Shown one piece after another: positions 18,892 through 26,974 of a stretch of 64,000 nt of DNA. Below the pieces are notes generated by a model. The model did no database searches. It was not told the origin of the DNA and worked only from the letters and a program-made list of their open reading frames with translations. The position numbers were made by a program, and so were the translations under genes. The DNA comes from Winkia neuii subsp. neuii DSM 8576 (lineage in GTDB: Bacteria > Actinomycetota > Actinomycetes > Actinomycetales > Actinomycetaceae), in contig NZ_ATUW01000002.1 of assembly GCF_000420405.1 (NCBI RefSeq), positions 186,001-250,000 of the forward strand, written 5' to 3'. The number at the start of each line of letters is the position of its first letter. Within the stretch, counting starts at the first letter, position 1.

Positions 18892-19569
18892 ATGAATGAA
18901 CCCAAACCGCTCTCTGAACTGATTGACCCTGGCTGGGCGCGCGCCCTCGCCCCCGTGGAAGGAAAAGTGCATGAGCTGGGACAGATGCTGCGTTCCGAAA
19001 TCCAATCCGGCAATGGGTATCTTCCCGCTGGGACCGACGTATTGCGGGCTTTTACTTACCCTTTTGACAAGGTGAAGTGCCTGATTGTTGGCCAGGACCC
19101 CTACCCCACTCCCGGGCACGCGATGGGACTAAGTTTTTCAGTGCAGCCTGGGGTGAAGCCGCCGCGCTCGCTGGTGAATATTTTTCGCGAATTGACCGAA
19201 GATCTCCATGTGCCGCAACCCAGCTCCGGGGATCTTACTCCCTGGTGCGAGCAGGGCGTTTGCTTGCTCAACCGCGTCCTTACGGTACGGCCCGGCGCCC
19301 CGGCCTCCCACCGCGGGCGTGGCTGGGAAGAGGTAACAGAATGTGCTATTTCGGCACTCGTGAACCGCGAGCAACCATTTGTAGCAATTCTTTGGGGTGC
19401 TGACGCTCGCAAGTTAGCACCCAAGCTTGGAGACAACCCCCGTATCGAATCACCTCATCCGTCACCTCTTTCGGCCTCAAGGGGTTTCTTCGGTTCCAGA
19501 CCTTTCTCGAGGGCGAATGCAGCCTTGGAGTCCCTGGGGATAGCTCCGATCAACTGGCAGTTGCCCTAG
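18892..19569 (+). CDS. ung: Uracil-DNA glycosylase, family 1
   Basis: Ung removes uracil from DNA in base-excision repair. The 225-residue protein contains the water-activating loop [13 protein letters not shown] (D69), the Phe-containing FSV pocket strand, [22 protein letters not shown] and the minor-groove loop [18 protein letters not shown]. The ATG at 18892 is chosen because GAGG lies eleven bases upstream; the frame stays open further upstream into the divergent neighbour. It ends just before a strong hairpin shared with the convergent ATPase gene. Confidence 0.96.
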   Translation: MNEPKPLSELIDPGWARALAPVEGKVHELGQMLRSEIQSGNGYLPAGTDVLRAFTYPFDKVKCLIVGQDPYPTPGHAMGLSFSVQPGVKPPRSLVNIFRELTEDLHVPQPSSGDLTPWCEQGVCLLNRVLTVRPGAPASHRGRGWEEVTECAISALVNREQPFVAILWGADARKLAPKLGDNPRIESPHPSPLSASRGFFGSRPFSRANAALESLGIAPINWQLP

Positions 19570-19581
19570 CGGGCGTTAACT

Positions 19582-19621
19582 AAGGGTTGGGGGAAAGGCT
19601 TTCACCTTGCCCCCAACCCTT
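19582..19621. terminator. Terminator between ung and the MsmK-like ATPase gene
   Basis: AAGGGTTGGGGG (19582-19593) pairs perfectly with CCCCCAACCCTT (19610-19621); on the plus strand it runs into TTTGTTTG, so it most clearly ends ung. Confidence 0.8.
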
Positions 19622-19634
19622 TTGTTTGAAAATT

Positions 19635-20756
19635 TTAGTCGGGTAGACGCAGCCCGGTAGATACCGAGAAGTTGTGCTGCATGCCCGGGCGCGGGCGCAC
19701 GTGGATGGTCTTGCCAATCCCGGGGGCAGTACGCGGTGGGACGCGCACAATCATGGTGTTAGCGTCCGAATCGTTGCCGGAACCTAGGCCCTCGGCGCCC
19801 TCGACGTGACCGTAGATGTAGGCATCGGAGCCGAGCTCTTCGACCATGTCGATAGTGAGCGGAATGGTGGCCTCGTCATTAGAGTCGACCACCTCCATCG
19901 CCTCGGGGCGGAAGCCGATCTGAATCTTGCCACCGTCCTCGGGGGCTAGAGCGTCAATCGCCTCCCTGGATAGCTTGACGTGGGCGGGCCCGTGCACGGC
20001 GTGGTCACCTTGCACTTCGAAAGTACCGATGTTCATTGCCGGGGAGCCGATGAACCCAGCTACGAAGGCGTTCGCCGGACGTTCGTACATTTCGCGGGGA
20101 GTGCCCACCTGCTGCAGTACGCCTTCTTTGAGCACCGCAATGCGGTCGCCCATGGTCAACGCTTCGGTCTGGTCGTGGGTAACGTATACGGTTGTTACGC
20201 CCAGGTTGCGCTGCAGGGTGGCAATCTGGGTACGAGTCTGCACACGCAGTTTCGCATCCAAGTTGGAAAGGGGCTCGTCCATTAGGAATACCTTGGGCTT
20301 GCGCACGATTGCGCGACCCATCGCCACACGCTGACGTTGCCCGCCAGAAAGGGCCTTCGGCTTGCGGTCTAGGTATTCGGTTAGATCCAAGATCTGGGCG
20401 GCCTCGTCAACGCGGCGCCGGATCTCGGCTTTATCGACCTTCGCGATCTTCAAGGCAAAACCCATATTTTCGCGGACGGTCATGTGGGGGTAAAGAGCGT
20501 AGTTCTGGAAGACCATTGCAATGTCGCGGTCCTTGGGCTGGACGTCGGTCACATCTTGGTCGCCGATGAATATTCGTCCACCGTTTACATCCTCAAGCCC
20601 TGCGAGCATGCGCAGTGAGGTGGACTTACCACAGCCAGATGGACCAACAAGAACCAGGAACTCCCCGTCCTCGATATGTAGGTCCAGTTCGCTTACCGCC
20701 GGTTCTGTTGCCCCGGGGTATACGCGAGTAGCCTTGTCGAAGGTTACAGTTGCCAT
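19635..20756 (-). CDS. Sugar ABC transporter ATPase, MsmK/UgpC type
   Basis: A 373-residue ATPase of the CUT1 sugar-importer class. Walker A GPSGCGKST is at 38-46, the Q-loop in MVFQNYALYP, signature LSGGQ at 136-140, Walker B VFLMDEPLSNLDAK, and the switch histidine in YVTHDQTEAL. The C-terminal regulatory domain contains GFRPEAMEVV, as in MalK/MsmK/UgpC. No permease or solute-binding gene is adjacent, so it probably powers several separately encoded sugar importers. Two inverted repeats lie upstream (20776-20793 and 20808-20830). Confidence 0.93.
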   Translation of the reverse strand: MATVTFDKATRVYPGATEPAVSELDLHIEDGEFLVLVGPSGCGKSTSLRMLAGLEDVNGGRIFIGDQDVTDVQPKDRDIAMVFQNYALYPHMTVRENMGFALKIAKVDKAEIRRRVDEAAQILDLTEYLDRKPKALSGGQRQRVAMGRAIVRKPKVFLMDEPLSNLDAKLRVQTRTQIATLQRNLGVTTVYVTHDQTEALTMGDRIAVLKEGVLQQVGTPREMYERPANAFVAGFIGSPAMNIGTFEVQGDHAVHGPAHVKLSREAIDALAPEDGGKIQIGFRPEAMEVVDSNDEATIPLTIDMVEELGSDAYIYGHVEGAEGLGSGNDSDANTMIVRVPPRTAPGIGKTIHVRPRPGMQHNFSVSTGLRLPD

Positions 20757-20775
20757 TTTTCTATTATTCCCTCCA

Positions 20776-20830
20776 CCGGCAGGTACGTGCCGGACGATCC
20801 GAGTGGAGTGTCAGGTGTCTTCGCTGACAC
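20776..20830 (-). promoter_or_regulatory. Two inverted repeats upstream of the MsmK-like gene
   Basis: CCGGCA-N6-TGCCGG spans 20776-20793, about 20 bases before the start codon. GTGTCAG-N9-CTGACAC spans 20808-20830. Both are operator-like and lie in the divergent region with the kinase gene. They could bind a sugar-responsive repressor; no regulator is identified. Confidence 0.4.
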
Positions 20831-20981
20831 ACGCTTTCATTGCAAAAAGCGCTGAAGCTATCTTCGCACACTTTTTCTGAGTTTCCATAACCTTTGGGCC
20901 CACTATTTCACCTTTTAGTCTTTTGGGATGCTTCCCCTGCTGCGCGTCTCATTTGGGGGCGGCCTCTATTACCATTGGCAC

Positions 20982-22589
20982 GTGGAAGTTTTGCGAAACA
21001 TTGGCGGGTACCAGTTGCTGCGCCAGCTTGGGGCTGGGGGCACGGGAACCGTGTATTTGGCGCAGGATCCCGCTGGCAACGAGGTTGCCTTCAAGCTTTT
21101 GCATTCCTTTTTGGGTTCTGATGTTTCTGCCCGCAAGCGGCTGGCGCGCGAGGCTGCCACTATTAACAAGGTCCGTTCCCAGGCGGTTGCGCGCGTTTTA
21201 GATTTAGAGACCGAGGGCGCAGACGCTTTTATTGTCACAGAGTTTATTTCGGGGCCTACCCTAGCTCAGGACGTCAAGGAGGCGGGGCCGTGGAGCGGGG
21301 AAGACTTGGTCGATCTAGCTGAGCGGCTAGCCTCAGCACTGCAGCAGCTACATGAGGCTGGAGTAATTCACCGTGACATTAAACCGGGAAATATTATGGT
21401 GTCTTCCCGGGGGCCCGTGCTAATAGATTTTGGTATTGCGCAGGCTGCTGGCGACGAGCGGCTCACGTCAACCGGGCTAGTAACCGGCACCCCTGGGTAT
21501 TTGGCACCCTGGGTGTTAGATGGTGCTAGCCCCGATGCGGCTTCAGATTGGTGGTCGTGGGCCGCAGTTTTGGTTCATGCGGCTACCGGCCGCCCTCCTT
21601 TTGGGGACGGCCCAATCGAGGCCGTGCTAGCCCGGGTCAGAACGGGCAACCCGGATGTGCGCGGGCTTGCTCCTAGCGTGCAGAGGGCGCTCAGGTCCGC
21701 TCTTGCTCCCACGCGCAGCCCAATTGATTCCGCCCAGGTAACTGAGCTGTTGCGCAGAGGAATCGACGAGGGCGCGCAAACTCAGCTGCTGGTTCCCGAG
21801 ACCGAGGTTCTAGCCCCGGATGAAACCAGCGTCATCCCCCAGGAGCCGGTTGCGAAAACTCTGGCCTATCCGGTGCAGGCTTTTCAAGCTGCTGCAGGGG
21901 AATTGCCTTCCTATGGCGCCCCGGGGGTTGTTGCTACGCCGGGACTTTCCCAGGGCGAAGTCCCCGATTTGTTGGCGCAGGAAGGTCAGGTGCCGCTGCC
22001 CGCCCCCTATCGGCCTTCCACGGCAAAGATGCACCCTTTTTTCGGATTTTGTCTGCTCTGTTTGGCGGCGGCTTTCATGGCCCGCTTGGGTTTGGGGGCG
22101 GCTCCAGCGCTGGCGGCTTTTTTTGTTTTCGAGGGCGTGGTTGGCTCCCAGCAGTCCTTCTACCATTCGGTGCGGCTTCCTCGTGGGGGCCCGGAGGGGT
22201 CTGACGGCCCCCGTGCGTTTGCTCGGCTTCCTTTGCACTTGCTGCGAAATGTGTTGGGGGTCGCTTTCGCGGGGACTATTTCTTTGGCGGTTGCGTCCGC
22301 GTGCGCCTTTGCCAGTTTGTCTGTGCAGGTGGTAAATCCGGCAGATATTTCTAATCTGGTTTCTCAGCTACAGGCTGAACCCGAGTTTTGGCTCTTTTTG
22401 GTGGGGGCCACGTTCCTCTGGTGGGTTCTGCCCGGCATGGGCAAAGTCCGGCGAGGGGGGCGAGCTATCACCGATCGATTTTTGACTTCTTTCCCCGTGC
22501 GGGTCTTGCTCGGACTGCTAGCCTTAGGCGCGAGTGCCTTTCTAGTTGTACCGTTATTGTCGACGTCTGGAATTTGGATCCCACAGTAG
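20982..22589 (+). CDS. Membrane Ser/Thr protein kinase (PknB-like, altered APE motif)
   Basis: A eukaryotic-like kinase with a polytopic C-terminus. With the GTG at 20982 it has 535 residues: glycine loop LGAGGTGTVYLA (16-27), catalytic K38, HRDIKPGN (130-137, D132), DFG (149-151), and the activation segment ending GTPGYLAPW, where the usual APE glutamate is W177. Four or five hydrophobic segments follow residue ~340, with no PASTA repeats. The start is uncertain: an in-frame ATG at 20928 and a TTG at 20991 are alternatives, and none has a strong ribosome-binding site. A DsbA-like gene follows after 18 bases and is probably co-transcribed. Confidence 0.88.
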   Translation: MEVLRNIGGYQLLRQLGAGGTGTVYLAQDPAGNEVAFKLLHSFLGSDVSARKRLAREAATINKVRSQAVARVLDLETEGADAFIVTEFISGPTLAQDVKEAGPWSGEDLVDLAERLASALQQLHEAGVIHRDIKPGNIMVSSRGPVLIDFGIAQAAGDERLTSTGLVTGTPGYLAPWVLDGASPDAASDWWSWAAVLVHAATGRPPFGDGPIEAVLARVRTGNPDVRGLAPSVQRALRSALAPTRSPIDSAQVTELLRRGIDEGAQTQLLVPETEVLAPDETSVIPQEPVAKTLAYPVQAFQAAAGELPSYGAPGVVATPGLSQGEVPDLLAQEGQVPLPAPYRPSTAKMHPFFGFCLLCLAAAFMARLGLGAAPALAAFFVFEGVVGSQQSFYHSVRLPRGGPEGSDGPRAFARLPLHLLRNVLGVAFAGTISLAVASACAFASLSVQVVNPADISNLVSQLQAEPEFWLFLVGATFLWWVLPGMGKVRRGGRAITDRFLTSFPVRVLLGLLALGASAFLVVPLLSTSGIWIPQ

Positions 22590-22607
22590 GTTCGCAAAGG
22601 AAACAAT

Positions 22608-23438
22608 ATGGCTAAGTCTTCGAATAAGAAATCCGCAACTGAAAAGATGAGCCCTAAAGAACGCGAGCGCCTGGAGAAGGCTAAGCAGCAACTTCAGGCG
22701 AAGCGCAAGAAGGCACAAAAAGCCAGGACCACTAGGAATATAACCATTGGGGTCATTGTGGTTGCGGCTTTGGTTGCCATTGGCCTCATCGGGGGCGTGC
22801 TGTGGTCGAAGAAGTCTTCTTCGAAGGCTGGCGGGGCCAGTTATTCCCAATCGGTCAAGTCCAACAAGGGCATAGTCCTTTCTAAGGATGGGGTGGGCAA
22901 GCGAGTGAAGGGCCTGCCTAACGTGGAGCTTTATTCGGACTACGTGTGCGTGCACTGCCTGGATCTGGAACAGGCTATTGGCCACGACCTGGTTCAGGCA
23001 GCTAAGGATGGCAAGATCAACCTGATTTTCAAGCCTGTTGTTACCATGTCCTCACATTATTCCTGGGGTTTCCCCGCTGCTACCGCTGCTTTGCAGGTTG
23101 CTTCTAAGCAGCCCCAGAAGTTTGTTGACCTGCATTTCGCCCTGACCGACCAAGTTTTGAAAGACGCTAAGGAAGGGCGGGCCGAATCCTCTTTGACCAG
23201 TATTGAAGAGGGCAAAAAAGAGGTCGCTCAGGTTGCTAAAGAGCAGGGAATAGACCAGGCAGTTATCGATTCGTTTGACGTGGATAAGACTAAAGATACG
23301 TTGCAGGCGTGGACTAAGGATTGGGTGAATTCGGGGCTCACCGACAAGAAGTCATATGGAACCCCTATGCTCGTGCGTGACGGGAAAGTAATTCAGGCCA
23401 AATCGTTCAAGGACATGTTGGAGCAAGCAACAAAGTGA
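22608..23438 (+). CDS. Membrane-anchored DsbA-like thiol oxidoreductase
   Basis: A 276-residue protein with a highly charged Lys/Arg/Glu N-terminus (1-43), one membrane segment (about 44-66) and an extracytoplasmic thioredoxin-fold domain of the DsbA/Thioredoxin_4 type. The active site is C114-V-H-C117 (YSDYVCVHC), and the cis-proline loop is YGTPMLV. It likely catalyses disulfide formation or exchange in exported proteins. AAAGGA precedes the ATG. Placement after a Ser/Thr kinase gene suggests shared expression, not necessarily shared function. Confidence 0.92.
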   Translation: MAKSSNKKSATEKMSPKERERLEKAKQQLQAKRKKAQKARTTRNITIGVIVVAALVAIGLIGGVLWSKKSSSKAGGASYSQSVKSNKGIVLSKDGVGKRVKGLPNVELYSDYVCVHCLDLEQAIGHDLVQAAKDGKINLIFKPVVTMSSHYSWGFPAATAALQVASKQPQKFVDLHFALTDQVLKDAKEGRAESSLTSIEEGKKEVAQVAKEQGIDQAVIDSFDVDKTKDTLQAWTKDWVNSGLTDKKSYGTPMLVRDGKVIQAKSFKDMLEQATK

Positions 23439-23501
23439 GCTAGCCAATATCGAGCCAGTTTCGCATTGGGGAAGGTTATGTGTAAAACTAGTCCTTGCCC
23501 A

Positions 23502-23577
23502 GCCACCTTAGCTCAGTTGGTAGAGCACCCGCCTTGTAAGCGGACGGTCGTCAGTTCGAGTCTGACAGGTGGCTCCA
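23502..23577 (+). tRNA. tRNA-Thr (anticodon TGT)
   Basis: A complete cloverleaf can be drawn: acceptor GCCACCT/AGGTGGC, D arm GCTC/GAGC, anticodon loop CTTGTAA (anticodon TGT), T arm GTCAG-TTCGAGT-CTGAC, and an encoded CCA at 23575-23577. The first anticodon-stem pair (C27-A43) is mismatched. It reads threonine codons ACA and probably others. An accessory-looking islet follows immediately. Confidence 0.95.
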
Positions 23578-23816
23578 CATAGACGCTGGATTTGATAGGT
23601 AAGCGTTTGCGTTAGCGAGTATGCCCCCTAGGGGTGCGAAAATCGACTGCGTTAGCCCGTATCGCGCCCCCCTGTAAAATGCTGTTTTGTCATTGAACCC
23701 GCTAACGGACGGTATTTTTAAGGCAGTTTCGCAAGGAAGTGCGCGGGGAGATCGTATGAATCCGGCACTGAGCTGCAAGTAGAGATTGCTAAACGCGGGA
23801 GTCTTTTCCTCGGGGA

Positions 23817-23830
23817 ATTCGCGGAAGATT
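23817..23830 (+). repeat. Direct repeat, left copy (flanks the GNAT islet)
   Basis: ATTCGCGGAAGATT here is repeated exactly at 24623-24636. A TTTTCCT stands at the same offset (13 bases) before each copy and the similarity continues weakly for some bases after, making an imperfect repeat of about 36 bases. Confidence 0.7.
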
Positions 23831-23863
23831 AGTTTGAGTCGGGTCAGCGGGCGTGAGCTTCTT

Positions 23864-23875
23864 CCCCCCCCCCCC
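23864..23875 (+). repeat. C12 homopolymer tract
   Basis: Twelve consecutive C residues, the longest homopolymer I saw in the window. Such tracts are prone to slipped-strand length change. Reading frames on both strands run through it, but none is a recognised gene. Confidence 0.85.
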
Positions 23876-24109
23876 ATCAGCCTGGCCAGTATGGAAATGG
23901 GTGCATATCAACACGGTCGCCCCGTTCACCACGTTCCGCACCAAGATCCGCAAATGGAAGAAACTGGCAGCCTGTTCTGTTTCTGATTAGCACTTTCTAC
24001 GTTTAAAGCAGCCCAGCGCGTTCTAGCGCTGTCACTTGATTAGGTAGAAGATTTTTCATTGCACACGGATCTAATAATTGTGAATAGGTCACCTAACTAC
24101 AGTGAAGGT

Positions 24110-24583
24110 ATGGGACAGGCGACATTAGTTGAGGCATGTGCAGCGAACCGGACTGAAGATCTTATTGACGAGTTGGCTCAGGTGTGGGTGTCTTCGGTAC
24201 GCGCGAGTCACCTGTTTCTATCTGAGGCCGATATTGACGAGATAAAGCAGGTGTTACCGCAAGCGTTTACTGGAATAGAACATTTAGTGGTGGCTAGGGA
24301 CCGGGAGGGGCGAGCGGTTGGTTTCATGGGTGCACAGGCCTGCCGTCTCGAGATGCTATTTATTGCCGCGCCGTTTCGCGGTGCCGGTTTTGGTACGAAG
24401 CTGTTGAATCTAGCAATCAAGGACTATGGCGTAACCGAGTTAACTGTAAACGAAGAAAATCCGTTGGCGGTGAAATTCTATTCACGTCACGGATTTAGTA
24501 TTTACAAACGCAGCGAGATTGATGAAGAAGGACGACCATTCTCGCTCCTGTACATGAAGCGCCGCCCAAGCATAGGTAATTAA
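24110..24583 (+). CDS. GNAT acetyltransferase, YjaB-like
   Basis: A 157-residue N-acetyltransferase from the ATG at 24110 (MGQATLVEAC), preceded closely by GAAGG. A longer frame from a TTG at 24059 lacks family support. Similarity to E. coli YjaB is visible in WVSSVRASHLFLSEADI, the acetyl-CoA loop APFRGAGFGTKLL, and TVNEENPLAVKFYSRHGF. The substrate is unknown. The gene is more AT-rich than its neighbours, is flanked by a 14-bp direct repeat, and lies about 530 bases after a tRNA, all consistent with recent acquisition. Confidence 0.88.
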   Translation: MGQATLVEACAANRTEDLIDELAQVWVSSVRASHLFLSEADIDEIKQVLPQAFTGIEHLVVARDREGRAVGFMGAQACRLEMLFIAAPFRGAGFGTKLLNLAIKDYGVTELTVNEENPLAVKFYSRHGFSIYKRSEIDEEGRPFSLLYMKRRPSIGN

Positions 24584-24622
24584 AGATGACTCTAAAGATA
24601 GAGCGTCGTTTTTCCTAAACAT

Positions 24623-24636
24623 ATTCGCGGAAGATT
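24623..24636 (+). repeat. Direct repeat, right copy (flanks the GNAT islet)
   Basis: Exact second copy of ATTCGCGGAAGATT, 806 bp from the first. Nearby, AGGCCC/GGGCCT (24655-24673) can form a small hairpin. The remaining bases up to 24822 hold no gene. Confidence 0.7.
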
Positions 24637-24822
24637 CTTTCGAGGACGGCTAACAGGCCCCGTAAACGGGCCTTGGCCGCCCCGTGGCGCTTTAAGCACG
24701 AAGCAAGCCAAACTTATCTTGGGTTGGCCCACAGGTAAACAGAGATTCACCCCCTATTTACATGCTTTCACTAGATTGGCAGCAGTTTGTGATCGTCTCT
24801 ACCGGTGCCACAGAGGAACATT

Positions 24823-26895
24823 ATGCTTCGCTTCAGATGCCTCTTATTTAGTCTGCCTGCCCTCGCTTCAATGGCGTTTGGCTTGCTAACACTGCCCTTC
24901 CCCACCGCTCATGCGGCGGCCGGGGTGAAAATCGACATCGCTGCTATTACAGATTTCCACGGGCATATCGAGATGGCCCCAAACTTGTCCGAACAAGTTA
25001 AAGCCCTGCGCAAGGCAAACCCTAACACCTTCTTCGTGTCCACAGGCGATACGGTAGGCGGGTCAACTTACGTATCTTCTATAGCCAAAGACGAACCGAC
25101 TATGAAGATAGTTTCAGCTCTGGGACTTGACGTATCGGGGCTTGGCAACCACGAATTCGACGGCGGCTACTCCGACATAGTCGATCGTCAGCTCGGGCAG
25201 GTTAGCTGGGACTTCGTCAATTCAAACATTTCGGGTCTCGACCGCTCTAAAATCCTCCCCTACAAAATCCGAACCACCAAGGAGGGCGTCCGGGTCGGTT
25301 TTATAGGCGCGACTACCTCTGACCTTCCAAATCTGGTAAACCGAGAAGGCCTTGCAGGACTGCGCATTTCCGACCCAATCGCGGCTTTGGATAATTCCGC
25401 CGCAACACTAAAAGATGGCAAGGAAGAAAACGGGGAAGCTGACGTGGTGGTTGCCCTCCTACACGAAGATTACACAGACGCAGCCCGCTTAGGCGCCAAT
25501 GTCGATGCAGTTGTTGCGGGCCACACCCACACCAACCAGACTACGAAAACAGCTTCTGGAGCTCCCGTCATCCAGCCCGATTGCTTCGGGCGGCTGTTGG
25601 GAGACATAGAAATTACCGTCGACGCCAATACTAAGAAGGTCACCTCATCCAGCTCTAAGATGCTAAAAGTCCTGGACGCCACAAAAGATTCCGCTGCAGC
25701 TGCAGATCCAACCATTTTCTCGATGGTGCGCCGGGCTACCGCACGAGCCGCAGAACTCGGCAAGGAAAAAATCGGAACCATAACCAGCCCCGCGAAGCGG
25801 GGAGTACAAGGAGACACTGGGGGAAGTGAAAATCGGGGTGCTGAATCCACTTTGGGAAACCTAATAGCGGAGGGCTTCTACCAGTACGCGAAGACTCAAG
25901 GCAGCCGGCCCAGCTTTGCGATCATGAACGCGGGCGGTTTGCGAGCCCCAGCATTGGATACTAACAACGACGGGGTTGTAACCGTCGAAGAGTCCTACAA
26001 CGTCCAACCTTTCAATGGGGACATGGGTACTATCGACCTCACCCCGGCCCAGGTTTACCAACTGGTGGAACAACAGTGGAAGGGTGAGGGCGCCTCCCGC
26101 CCCATGCTGAAACTCGCCTTCTCCAACAACTTTGTCTACACCTTCGACCCCACGGCCAAACTGGGCAGCAAAGTATTAGGGATATTCTTAGATGGAAAGA
26201 AATTAGCCCGCAACGACACTGCCTCAAAAGTTCGGGTGGCCGGTGGCACCTTCCTACTGAAGGGCGGGGATGGCTATACAGCCTTGCGCGAAGGCACTAA
26301 CTTTACTCAACTTCCCGGCGTGAACGACCTCGGCGCTTTCAATAAGTTCCTTGCCGCTAACCCCAACTATGCGGTGGACCATACCCAAAAATCGATTGGC
26401 ATCACCGGACCAAGCACCTTGAAGGCGGGCGAAACTGCTCACTTCAAGTTGTCGTCTCTGTCGTGGACCACCTCCGAACCAAACGCTAAGACGGTTACTA
26501 TCGAATTTGCCGGGAAGAAGGTGGGCGCCGCCCCAATCGACAACAAGGTTGTTCCCAGTCTCGACGAAACCGGACGCGCCGAGGTCACTTTTACAGTGCC
26601 GCGGGTAGAAAAAACCGGTTACTACTCGCTCGGGCTGCGCTTCGGCAACAACGCATTTGCCTATCCGATACGCGTGCAGGCAGCTTCCACTCCCGGCAAG
26701 GCTCCCGTGGCAGACTCACCCGCTTCGGGAGCGCACAAGTCCCCGAAGGGCAGCAACAATACGAACGCGAAGCCTCTAGAAGGCCCGAACACCGGCACCC
26801 CCGCCCTCGTATTTACAGGCCTTGCAACGGTGCTAATAGTTGGCGGCATAGTATTGGTGTGCCGCAAGCTTTGGCGGAGTTCGGACGCCTTTTAG
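24823..26895 (+). CDS. Surface-anchored 5'-nucleotidase / UDP-sugar hydrolase family protein
   Basis: A 690-residue exported metallophosphoesterase. The ATG at 24823 has GAGGA upstream and gives a signal peptide with probable cleavage after AHA (about residue 31). Metal-site motifs are DFHGHIE (44-50), STGDTVGG (D76), GNHEFDGG (108-115) and AGHTHT; the nucleotidase C-domain contains NAGGLRAP and KGGDGYTAL. An Ig-like or FN3-like region follows, then a Pro/Ser/Asn linker and a C-terminal hydrophobic helix preceded by LVFTG (662-666) and ended by RKLWR, resembling a non-canonical sortase signal. It likely dephosphorylates extracellular nucleotides for nucleoside or phosphate uptake. Confidence 0.92.
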   Translation: MLRFRCLLFSLPALASMAFGLLTLPFPTAHAAAGVKIDIAAITDFHGHIEMAPNLSEQVKALRKANPNTFFVSTGDTVGGSTYVSSIAKDEPTMKIVSALGLDVSGLGNHEFDGGYSDIVDRQLGQVSWDFVNSNISGLDRSKILPYKIRTTKEGVRVGFIGATTSDLPNLVNREGLAGLRISDPIAALDNSAATLKDGKEENGEADVVVALLHEDYTDAARLGANVDAVVAGHTHTNQTTKTASGAPVIQPDCFGRLLGDIEITVDANTKKVTSSSSKMLKVLDATKDSAAAADPTIFSMVRRATARAAELGKEKIGTITSPAKRGVQGDTGGSENRGAESTLGNLIAEGFYQYAKTQGSRPSFAIMNAGGLRAPALDTNNDGVVTVEESYNVQPFNGDMGTIDLTPAQVYQLVEQQWKGEGASRPMLKLAFSNNFVYTFDPTAKLGSKVLGIFLDGKKLARNDTASKVRVAGGTFLLKGGDGYTALREGTNFTQLPGVNDLGAFNKFLAANPNYAVDHTQKSIGITGPSTLKAGETAHFKLSSLSWTTSEPNAKTVTIEFAGKKVGAAPIDNKVVPSLDETGRAEVTFTVPRVEKTGYYSLGLRFGNNAFAYPIRVQAASTPGKAPVADSPASGAHKSPKGSNNTNAKPLEGPNTGTPALVFTGLATVLIVGGIVLVCRKLWRSSDAF

Positions 26896-26974
26896 TTGGC
26901 AAAAATATGCGCCCGTTCCCAAGGGATACATAAAGGTGTACTCCTTCTGACACCGAGGCAGAAAGGTAGGTATC

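Larger units (their letters stand above)
23578..24109. other. Non-coding accessory stretch after tRNA-Thr
   Basis: No convincing gene is present in these 530 bases. It holds TGCGTTAGC twice (23608-23616 and 23648-23656, period 40), the inverse GCTAACG at 23701-23707, a palindromic CCCCTAGGGG near 23625, a run of twelve C (23864-23875), one copy of a 14-bp direct repeat (23817-23830), and several short open frames without ribosome-binding sites. It looks like degraded or mobile-origin DNA. Confidence 0.6.

Noticed and set aside
23551-23877. Minus-strand frame of 108 residues beginning in the C12 tract
   Set aside because: The start lies in the homopolymer (MGGGG) without a ribosome-binding site, and the frame ends inside the tRNA-Thr gene.
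23817-24636. Insertion sequence bounded by the 14-bp repeats
   Set aside because: The repeats are direct, not terminal inverted, and no transposase or integrase is encoded between them, so an IS cannot be claimed.
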